This document shows, piece after piece, positions 1 to 5,594 of a DNA stretch of 9,420 nucleotides; the stretch's first letter is position 1; each line of letters begins with the position of its first letter. The translations under genes were made by a program, and so were the position numbers. This stretch comes from Nitrospirota bacterium (GTDB taxonomy: Bacteria; Nitrospirota; UBA9217). The stretch is from assembly GCA_021788515.1 (NCBI GenBank), contig JAJYKN010000021.1, forward strand, positions 1 through 9,420. Reading direction: 5' to 3'. Below the pieces are notes generated by a model. It was given only the letters and a program-made list of their open reading frames with translations. It searched no databases and had not been told where the DNA came from.

Positions 1-321
1 TTTTCGTTTGCCTTCGAAACAGTATTTGCAGGCAAGGTTGCAGTCCAGGTTCATGACAACGATGTACTTGAAGGCCTTATCGATGTCATCCAACTCCCGA
101 ATAAATCCCTGCATCCTGAGCTTTTCTTCTTCTCCGCTCTGAACAGCGATCCCGAGGCCAACAAGCATGTCTGCTTCCTCTTGGGAAAGGCTGCCTTTCT
201 CAACATCATCGATTAATCCGGAAGGTACAAGGGCTGCAGCCGCATTCTGCGTGGAGTAAGCGATAACGGAATCAGGAGAATCCGGGGATGGATATAATTT
301 TAAAAACTTCGATAAATGCAT
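1..321 (-). CDS. Radical SAM peptide maturase, N-terminal fragment (geopeptide-type)
   Basis: The gene runs off the left edge; 107 codons are visible. Residues 94-101 read CNLACKYC, the CX3CX2C signature that binds the 4Fe-4S cluster and S-adenosylmethionine in radical SAM enzymes, preceded by a hydrophobic strand (YIVVMNLD) typical of the first beta strand of the barrel. Residues 1-80 form a domain (FLKLYPSPDSPDSVIAYST, then GSLSQEEADMLVGLGIAV) resembling the peptide-recognition domains at the start of SPASM-type maturases. From memory the start resembles the family called putative geopeptide radical SAM maturase; this is unverified, and the SPASM region would lie outside the window. The ATG at 319-321 has only a weak ribosome site (GGATAT). 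It lies 98 bases behind the small Cys-Cys peptide gene, its likely substrate, with a terminator-like hairpin between them. Confidence 0.85.
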   Translation of the reverse strand, partial: MHLSKFLKLYPSPDSPDSVIAYSTQNAAAALVPSGLIDDVEKGSLSQEEADMLVGLGIAVQSGEEEKLRMQGFIRELDDIDKAFKYIVVMNLDCNLACKYCFEGKRK

Positions 322-369
322 GGTAATATCCAAAAACGCTAGATTCCTTTAACTCCAACTTTTTACATC

Positions 370-406
370 AAAAAAATCCTGAGGGAGAGCGGCGCGCTCT
401 CCCTCA
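370..406 (-). terminator. Intrinsic terminator/attenuator between peptide and maturase genes
   Basis: On the minus strand, GAGGGAGAGC (396-405 on plus as its complement) pairs perfectly with GCTCTCCCTC around a short GC loop. An inner G-C pair and an outer T-A pair bring the stem to about 12 bp. Three bases later comes a run of seven T (complement of 370-376). This is a textbook rho-independent terminator. Because the maturase gene follows directly, it probably acts as a partial terminator that yields much more precursor mRNA than maturase mRNA (inference). Confidence 0.85.
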
Positions 407-419
407 TAAAATCGCTAAT

Positions 420-518
420 TTACATAAAGAGCGGTATCAACGGACCTGCGCAGCAGAGAGCCTCCAGCAACTCCCTTTTTTCCATCCCCTTCTTTATGAC
501 AATAATACGTTTTTTCAT
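420..518 (-). CDS. Small Cys-Cys RiPP-type precursor peptide (32 aa)
   Basis: A 32-codon gene runs from the ATG at 516-518 to TAA at 420-422. The N-terminal half is basic and amphipathic (MKKRIIVIKKGMEKR), followed by an acidic-hydrophobic stretch and a C-terminal core-like end, ALCCAGPLIPLFM, with adjacent cysteines at 22 and 23 and two prolines. It has no hydrophobic signal peptide and no double-glycine leader. It is supported as a gene by an excellent ribosome site (AGGAGGTG at 526-533, 7 bases from ATG), by its place 39 bases behind the receptor stop, by its own terminator, and by the radical SAM maturase that follows. The inferred role is a ribosomal peptide whose Cys-Cys-Ala-Gly-Pro region is modified by the maturase. 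It may belong to the 'geopeptide' precursors found beside such maturases; that name is recalled, not checked. The modification and the biological activity are unknown. Confidence 0.8.
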   Translation of the reverse strand: MKKRIIVIKKGMEKRELLEALCCAGPLIPLFM

Positions 519-525
519 GGCTTTT

Positions 526-533
526 CACCTCCT
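526..533 (-). promoter_or_regulatory. Strong ribosome binding site of the precursor peptide
   Basis: The minus strand reads AGGAGGTG, 7 bases upstream of the peptide ATG. It is much closer to consensus than the sites before the receptor and maturase genes, and it is the main evidence that this very short frame is translated, and at a high rate. Confidence 0.85.
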
Positions 534-557
534 TTTCAATAGGTTAAAGGTCTCCTG

Positions 558-2489
558 TTAAAATAAATATCGCACGCCTGCTTCCACCCATCGTCCCGGG
601 TTTTTATAGATGTCTGTGAGATATTGATCACTGTTAAAAATATTGTGAATGTCAGCAAAAGCTTCTACTGCCAAACCGTTCACGAGAAGGTTTTTTGCAA
701 TATGGAGATCGGCAATGAATGCATCGTATTTTCCGTTAAAAGCGGGGGCTGTATTCCAGTAAATGTAGTGCCCGTTGAGCAAGGCTTTCAGAGAATTGTC
801 ATCATAGCGCAGACCGACATCGTAAGTCCGCTGTGGGACATTCTGCATCGTCTGTCCCGTGCCGGGGTCTTTTGCACTCATAAACATGGCGCCCGCGGAA
901 AGGGAAGTGTGATAGACAGGTTCGGTTTTTAATTCGATTTCCATACCCTGCCTTTGTTCTTTTTCCGCATTTACTGATGTAAATGTCGTACACGTAGTAC
1001 ACGTAGCTGCTGACGTTATGACATTCTTCATGTCATGCCTGAAGAAGGACAGTTTAATCCAGAGATGGTCCACTGCCGAAGTCTCCAGGCCTGCTTCATA
1101 AGACAGGACTTCTTCCATTTTAAGATTCGGATTGGATACATGGAAGAGATTATCTCCATAGGTGTCGGCGAACGACGGCATATTGAAGGCTTTCGCAGTA
1201 TAGGCCCTGAGGAGCGTGGTGTTTGTCAATTTGTAGGTCACGCCGAAACTTGGGCTCGTGAAATCTCCATTTGTGTTCGTTCTGTCATACCGGGCTCCCG
1301 GGGTCATTGAAAGGTGTCCGATCGATATTGTATCGTTGACAAAAAAAGCGGTCTCTCTTAGCCCCTTCTCACCGTCTGCGATTTTATTTGACGTAAGGTT
1401 TTTTGAATTATAATCCGCGCCAAGCACAATGTTATGTTGCTGGTGCTTCCAGGTGAGTTTTGCGCTTGAACCATATCCATCGTCTATGTACCGGTCATTT
1501 ATTAGCTGTACACCTGAACTCAATTGGTAATCATAATTTTCAAAATTCTGGCGTAAATGCCACAAGGACAGAGAAAACATTGTTTCTTGATTAAGTGCGG
1601 AATTTATCGCGAGGGACGAGGACCATGTTTCTACGGTATTATTAATAAAGAAAGTAGAGATTTCGGAACCACCTCGGTTGACTTTGTTATATCCCGTGGA
1701 GATTAACGCGCTGGTATCCTTCGTGAGATCATAAGACAACTTTGTATAGGCATTATTCCCGGAAAAATCATGGTGAGGTCCATTAAAGCCATCGGTCTGA
1801 AGCCTTCCGGCAGTAACATAGTAACCCAGGCGGTCCTTTTTACCGGAAGTTTCAAGCCGCAGGTCGCTCGTATTCCTTTCGCCATAAGATGCCGATGCAA
1901 CGCCATGAGAAGCATTATCGGTCCCTGACTTTGTAATGATGTTTATCACACCGCCGAGGGCCGATCCCCAGGCAGACGAAGCAGGGCCCTTGATGATTTC
2001 GATCTTTTCTATGTTTTGTACCGGGATAGCCCCTATTTCGGTCACATTATCACTAAGGTTATTCAATGGTATTCCATCCATGAATACGGCAACGTGCTTT
2101 TGTCCTGATCCCTGTATATAGGCGAGAGCGCTGCTCCCGGGACCACCGGTCAGGAATACCTGCACTCCGGTGACCGTGTTCAACACATCGGCAAGGGTAT
2201 GGGCATTCATAAGCTTGATATCGTCGGCCGTCACAACCGTCACATTCTCCGCAACCTGCGTAATAGACTTCTGAGCTCTCGTCGGGGACTCGACAACGAG
2301 TTCCTCTTCTTTGAAATACATGAGAAGAAAATCTTTATCATCCTCAGCCTGTGCATGGGCAATGGAAGAAAAGGCGAGAAGAATGCCGACAATCGACAGG
2401 ATGCTGCGTAATGATTCAGCGAGCGCAATTAATGGATTTTTCTTCCGCATGGTGAACGTGAGTATATTAAGCGATATATCCATTGTCAT
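558..2489 (-). CDS. TonB-dependent outer-membrane receptor linked to the peptide operon
   Basis: An energy-coupled outer-membrane receptor of about 600 mature residues. Residues 14-46 form a signal peptide (MRKKNP, a hydrophobic core, then cleavage after SSIAHA), so translation may start at Met14 (base 2450) rather than Met1; neither start has a good ribosome site. A TonB-box-like ELVVESPTR lies at 63-71. The plug domain at about 73-188 ends in IEKIEIIKGPASSAWGSALG and VINIITK. A 22-strand-type barrel follows, with the conserved NPNLKMEE at 453-460 and a terminal aromatic (RYLF) for insertion by the BAM machinery. It falls in the siderophore/cobalamin-type receptor superfamily, but the ligand cannot be named. 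An unusual CTTC pair sits at 497-500, probably in a surface loop. The gene is intact and lies 39 bases upstream of the Cys-Cys peptide gene, which suggests co-transcription and a link to the peptide or what it binds. Confidence 0.9.
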   Translation of the reverse strand: MTMDISLNILTFTMRKKNPLIALAESLRSILSIVGILLAFSSIAHAQAEDDKDFLLMYFKEEELVVESPTRAQKSITQVAENVTVVTADDIKLMNAHTLADVLNTVTGVQVFLTGGPGSSALAYIQGSGQKHVAVFMDGIPLNNLSDNVTEIGAIPVQNIEKIEIIKGPASSAWGSALGGVINIITKSGTDNASHGVASASYGERNTSDLRLETSGKKDRLGYYVTAGRLQTDGFNGPHHDFSGNNAYTKLSYDLTKDTSALISTGYNKVNRGGSEISTFFINNTVETWSSSLAINSALNQETMFSLSLWHLRQNFENYDYQLSSGVQLINDRYIDDGYGSSAKLTWKHQQHNIVLGADYNSKNLTSNKIADGEKGLRETAFFVNDTISIGHLSMTPGARYDRTNTNGDFTSPSFGVTYKLTNTTLLRAYTAKAFNMPSFADTYGDNLFHVSNPNLKMEEVLSYEAGLETSAVDHLWIKLSFFRHDMKNVITSAATCTTCTTFTSVNAEKEQRQGMEIELKTEPVYHTSLSAGAMFMSAKDPGTGQTMQNVPQRTYDVGLRYDDNSLKALLNGHYIYWNTAPAFNGKYDAFIADLHIAKNLLVNGLAVEAFADIHNIFNSDQYLTDIYKNPGRWVEAGVRYLF

Positions 2490-2508
2490 GTGATTTTACC
2501 GCAGACCT

Positions 2509-2514
2509 ATTATA
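2509..2514 (-). promoter_or_regulatory. Possible -10 element for the receptor operon
   Basis: The minus strand reads TATAAT inside an AT-rich stretch 20 bases upstream of the first receptor ATG. No convincing -35 hexamer sits at the proper distance (GTACTG at 2532-2537 is poor), and I see no Fur-box-like 19-mer. This is a weak suggestion of where transcription begins. Confidence 0.25.
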
Positions 2515-2660
2515 ATAGTAATAGTTTTATACAGTACCGGCAACGGTTTTTTATGCTCTCTGACAATCGAATATCCAGGTCATCATGACTTTCAAGATCA
2601 TACGTTCAATCATGGCCTGATTACCAACGGCTTAACATACCATGTCGCAAGTAACTTTCA

Positions 2661-2675
2661 AAGCAAATTTTGCTT
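2661..2675. repeat. Perfect 15-bp dyad (7-1-7), candidate operator
   Basis: AAGCAAA and TTTGCTT are exact inverted copies flanking a single central T. The size and symmetry suit a helix-turn-helix dimer site. The dyad lies in the divergent region about 150-170 bases from the receptor start. Chance occurrence in AT-rich DNA is possible. Confidence 0.35.
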
Positions 2676-2808
2676 AATCCGGAACTTTAATCTCAGGGAA
2701 ATCGAAGCAAAATATAGGGAATCCCCGATTGTTTTCAAAAGGCCACAATGTTATTTTTAAATCTTTCCCGGAACTCGCGGGCGGCGGTGTATTGAAACCT
2801 GGAAAACG

Positions 2809-2842
2809 ATGGAAAACCGGCCCCGATTGACGCCGTTTCCAT
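2809..2842 (+). other. Leader hairpin upstream of the WYL gene (bulged)
   Basis: ATGGAAA (2809-2815) pairs with TTTCCAT (2836-2842), and CGGC (2818-2821) with GCCG (2832-2835), leaving an AC bulge and a 10-base loop. There is no T-run, so it is not a terminator. It may be a structured mRNA leader or DNA site, and the function is unknown. Confidence 0.3.
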
Positions 2843-2891
2843 GCCAACTGGTGCTGTCAAAGAGCGTTTACGGTTTGTTTCAACCTCCATC

Positions 2892-2908
2892 AGGCGGTTA
2901 TACCGCCT
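2892..2908 (+). other. GC-rich hairpin in the WYL gene leader
   Basis: AGGCGGT (2892-2898) pairs exactly with ACCGCCT (2902-2908) around a TAT loop. It lies about 80 bases before the WYL start codon and has no T-run. It could be a leader structure; the role is not known. Confidence 0.35.
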
Positions 2909-2977
2909 CAAGCGGCCGGATCTGTTGCTTGTGTCTCCTTGCGCCGCATACTTTGTTACGAGATCAGCTTTAAGGAT

Positions 2978-2983
2978 GGAGGA
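2978..2983 (+). promoter_or_regulatory. Ribosome binding site that fixes the WYL gene start
   Basis: GGAGGA lies 7 bases before the ATG at 2991. The same frame stays open back to an ATG at 2841, but that codon has no such site and the extra 50 residues have no domain character, so 2991 is the start chosen. Confidence 0.8.
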
Positions 2984-2990
2984 CAGAACG

Positions 2991-3284
2991 ATGAATGTAA
3001 CTATCTGTGAGGCGATTAAGAAAAGAATGGTCGTCAGGTTTTATTATGACGGCGGCATTCGGATTGTCGAACCGCACTGTCATGGCATTCGTGTTGATGG
3101 GACTGAAGTACTGCGTGCTTACCAGATAGGCGGATACAGCAAATCAGGGCATCCTGTCGGCTGGAAGCTGATTGAGCTCAGCAGGATTTCCGGTTTGCAG
3201 CATGAGGATACGACGTTCACAAATAATCGTCCGGGCTACAATCCCGGCGATCAATCAATGAGCTCAATTCATTGCGCCCTCTAG
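2991..3284 (+). CDS. Small stand-alone WYL-domain-like protein (97 aa)
   Basis: The protein consists almost entirely of one WYL-like module. It has a short helix (CEAIKKRMVV), a strand with RFYYDG at 16-21, then RIVEPH at 24-29, LRAYQIGG at 41-48 and GWKLIELSRI at 57-66, which follow the order of conserved strands in WYL domains. WYL domains normally sit behind a helix-turn-helix and act as ligand- or nucleic-acid-sensing regulatory parts. Here no DNA-binding domain is present. A conserved-looking tail FTNNRPGYNPGD (76-87) follows. The stop is 22 bases before the kinase start, so the two are probably one operon and this protein may modulate the kinase or its output (inference). Only the domain resemblance is seen; the ligand and partner are unknown. 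Confidence 0.75.
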   Translation: MNVTICEAIKKRMVVRFYYDGGIRIVEPHCHGIRVDGTEVLRAYQIGGYSKSGHPVGWKLIELSRISGLQHEDTTFTNNRPGYNPGDQSMSSIHCAL

Positions 3285-3306
3285 TCGTTCAAAAAAGGAC
3301 GATCTT

Positions 3307-5466
3307 ATGAACTGGTTGTTGCCGGCAACAATTGCTTCCATGACAGGAACGTTCCTGCTGTCCCTGGTTTACCTCTACTTATACGTGCAGGACCGCCATC
3401 GCTATCTTGCTATTTGGTGCATAAGCTGGTCCCTGTACTTCTTCAGGTTCTGCTTTCTTATCCTGGCGTTCCTTTTTGGCAAAAACAAGGCGTTTGACAC
3501 CGGGTATCACGAATTCGTCCTTGTCAGCGGGCTGCTCCTCGTTTGGGGCGTTTCCCTGTTCCTCGACCGCGGCATGTCGAAGGTTTGGCTTTTGTGCACG
3601 ATCCTGCTTGCATTGTGGATCCCCCTGGCAATCGGGGAAGATTTCAGCTTTTTTTCACTGACCTTTCCAACTTTTACCTTTTTGGCAATCATCTATATAT
3701 GGGCCGGCATTGCCTTTCTTCGCTCCCAAAACCTTCAGGGCTTCGGACGGCGCCTTATCGGCTGGACCTTTATTGTGTGGGGCATTCATAAGGGAGACTA
3801 TCCCTTTTTCAGGGAAGTTGCGTGGTTTGCGCCTTGGGGGTATTCGTTCGGAGAGTCACTCGGGCTCACGGCGGCAATCGGCATGCTGCTGATCTACTTC
3901 GAAAAAGTAAAAGCTGAACTTCTGAAGAATCAAGACAAGTTGAAGGAGAGCGAGAGATTTATTCACAATATCCTTGAGACCGTCGATGAAGGATTTATTG
4001 TTGTTGACCGGGATATGAAAATTCTTTCCGCAAACCGGGCATACTTAAACACGGTGGGGCTGACACTTGAAAACGTCGTCAACACGCATTGCTACGAGCT
4101 GGCCCATGCCTCCGGCAATCCCTGTTATAGGGTCGGCGAGGACTGCTCAGTCAGACACGCGTTTGAAACCGGAAAACCGTATTCTGTCCGTCACACCCAC
4201 CATGATGCTGTTCGTGGACATGTCTATGTGGAAACCAAAGCCTACCCTCTTTACGACGGGTCGGGGAACATCGTATCGGCCATCGAGACCATCAGCGATA
4301 TAACGGAAAAAAAGGCGCTCGAGGCGCAGCTCCTTCACGCGCAAAAGATGGAGGCCGTCGGCACACTGGCAAGCGGTATTGCCCACGATTTCAACAACAT
4401 CCTTTCGGCAATCATGGGATACGGCAGCCTGCTCCAGATGAAGATGAAGAGTGATGACCCGCTCCGGATGCATGTTGACCACATCCTCGAGTCGTCAAAC
4501 AGGGCCGCCCAATTGACGAAGGGTCTCCTTGCATTCAGCAGAAAGCAGGTCATACGGATGACGCCCGTCAAACTTCACGAAATCGTGCAGGGGGTGCAGA
4601 AGCTGCTCGTGAGAATTATCGGGGAAGACGTCAGGCTTGAGGTCAGGCTTTGCGAGCAGGAACTGGACATTTCTGCCGATAGCGGACAGATCGAGCAGGT
4701 CCTCATGAACCTGGCGACGAATGCCCGGGATGCCATGCCCTCGGGGGGCTCCCTGTACATCTCAACAACGATGATTGAACTCGACGAAGATTTTATTGTG
4801 GTTCATGGATACGGCAAACGGGGAGCTTATGCACTGATCTCTGTTACGGACAACGGCGACGGTATTGATGCAGGGACCATAAAAAAGATTTTTGAACCCT
4901 TCTATACTACAAAGGGTGTCGGCAAGGGTACGGGGCTGGGTCTCGCCATTGTCTATGGAATCGTCAAACAGCACGACGGATATATCAATGTCTACAGCGA
5001 ACCCGGCAAAGGCACGACGTTCAAGATCTATCTGCCGTTGATTAAAAAGTCGGACGTGGAAGCAACGGCACCGGTAAAATCCAAAAGCATGAAAGGCGGT
5101 TCAGAAACGATCCTCGTAGCTGAAGATGACAACCCCCTTCGCGATATTCTCTCGTCCCTTTTGAAAGAGTTCGGGTACCGGGTCATAGAAGCGAAAGACG
5201 GCGAAGAAGCTTTGCGCAAGTTCCAGGAAAACCAGGACGCTGTTCACCTGGTGGTCCTTGATGTTGTCATGCCCGGGATGAACGGCAAAGAAGTTGGGGA
5301 TGCAATCATAAAAATACGCCCTCACACAAAGATCCTTTTCCAGAGCGGATATCCCGTTGACAGCATACAGCAGAAGGGGCTGTTCAACGACGCAGAGCAC
5401 TATTTGTACAAACCGAGTTCCCCGCAGGTATTTCTCGACAAGGTGCGTAAAATACTTGATACCTGA
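3307..5466 (+). CDS. Membrane-bound hybrid histidine kinase (7TM-like, PAS, HisKA, HATPase, receiver)
   Basis: A 719-residue inner-membrane sensor kinase. Residues 5-198 hold about six or seven membrane segments (near 5-27, 33-57, 68-86, 92-110, 117-139, 148-160, 178-198), with a motif GIHKGDYPFFREVAWFAPWG between the last two. A PAS domain spans about 215-335, with cysteines at 262, 273 and 280. The HisKA domain carries the phospho-acceptor His360 in GIAHDFNN. The ATPase domain shows the N box (NLATNARDAM, 468-477), G1 box (DNGDGI, 515-520), F box and G2 box (GKGTGLGLA, 539-547). A C-terminal receiver starts near 601 with acidic residues EDD (606-608), phospho-acceptor Asp652 (LDVVMPGMNG) and Lys702. 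All catalytic residues are present. AAGGA lies 7 bases before the ATG. No separate output regulator is in the window, so phosphate would pass to an unlinked partner, or the attached receiver gates the kinase. Confidence 0.92.
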   Translation: MNWLLPATIASMTGTFLLSLVYLYLYVQDRHRYLAIWCISWSLYFFRFCFLILAFLFGKNKAFDTGYHEFVLVSGLLLVWGVSLFLDRGMSKVWLLCTILLALWIPLAIGEDFSFFSLTFPTFTFLAIIYIWAGIAFLRSQNLQGFGRRLIGWTFIVWGIHKGDYPFFREVAWFAPWGYSFGESLGLTAAIGMLLIYFEKVKAELLKNQDKLKESERFIHNILETVDEGFIVVDRDMKILSANRAYLNTVGLTLENVVNTHCYELAHASGNPCYRVGEDCSVRHAFETGKPYSVRHTHHDAVRGHVYVETKAYPLYDGSGNIVSAIETISDITEKKALEAQLLHAQKMEAVGTLASGIAHDFNNILSAIMGYGSLLQMKMKSDDPLRMHVDHILESSNRAAQLTKGLLAFSRKQVIRMTPVKLHEIVQGVQKLLVRIIGEDVRLEVRLCEQELDISADSGQIEQVLMNLATNARDAMPSGGSLYISTTMIELDEDFIVVHGYGKRGAYALISVTDNGDGIDAGTIKKIFEPFYTTKGVGKGTGLGLAIVYGIVKQHDGYINVYSEPGKGTTFKIYLPLIKKSDVEATAPVKSKSMKGGSETILVAEDDNPLRDILSSLLKEFGYRVIEAKDGEEALRKFQENQDAVHLVVLDVVMPGMNGKEVGDAIIKIRPHTKILFQSGYPVDSIQQKGLFNDAEHYLYKPSSPQVFLDKVRKILDT

Positions 5467-5478
5467 TGCCATACTGAT

Positions 5479-5525
5479 TTATCCGCTTTCATCATGTGTT
5501 CATCCGCTTCTTCCGTGTCTGCGAG
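5479..5525. repeat. Degenerate ~10-base tandem repeats in the convergent spacer
   Basis: The spacer between the kinase and phoU ends reads as loose copies of a TTCATCCGCT-like unit (TTATCCGCTT, TCATCATGTG, TTCATCCGCT, TCTTCCGTGT). Similar short-period runs occur as dispersed intergenic repeats in many bacterial genomes, from memory. I see no strong terminator in this 128-base spacer: the CTGCG/CGCAG hairpin at 5550-5562 has no T-run on either strand. Confidence 0.4.
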
Positions 5526-5594
5526 GGCTTTTCCCCTGTTCATTATTTTCTGCGTGCCGCAGTATTTCGCTTTGATATCGGGTCATTGCTGTGG

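Larger units (their letters stand above)
2490..2990. other. Divergent intergenic region, no supported gene
   Basis: About 500 bases separate the receptor (leftward) from the WYL gene (rightward). The stretch has no open frame with both a start codon and a ribosome site. It contains an exact 7-1-7 dyad (2661-2675), a bulged hairpin (2809-2842), a short GC-rich hairpin (2892-2908) and a 9-base direct repeat CCCCGATTG (2723-2731 and 2821-2829). These fit a regulatory region and a long 5' leader for the WYL/kinase pair, but no known riboswitch was recognised. Confidence 0.6.

Noticed and set aside
2551..2613. 20-codon minus-strand frame (MIERMILKVMM...) upstream of the receptor
   Set aside because: It has no ribosome site and no Cys or core-like features, and it is as likely by chance in this AT-rich region.
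2494..2760. Open plus-strand frame of about 88 codons in the divergent region (contains GLITNGLTYHVASNF)
   Set aside because: It has no ATG, GTG or TTG start and no ribosome site. The faint fibronectin-like look of one stretch is not enough; at most it is a decayed remnant.
2841..2990. 50-residue N-terminal extension of the WYL protein
   Set aside because: The start at 2841 has no ribosome site and lies in a hairpin, while GGAGGA precedes the ATG at 2991 and the WYL module starts there.
3307..5466. PhoR phosphate sensor kinase
   Set aside because: Although it is near the pst operon, it is convergent to it, has a multi-TM sensor and a fused receiver, and lacks the PhoR layout, so the neighbourhood alone does not make it PhoR.
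5550..5562. Bidirectional terminator between the kinase and phoU
   Set aside because: CTGCG/CGCAG forms only a 5-bp stem with no T-run on either strand; the AGGG/CCCT pair at 5524-5537 is weaker still.
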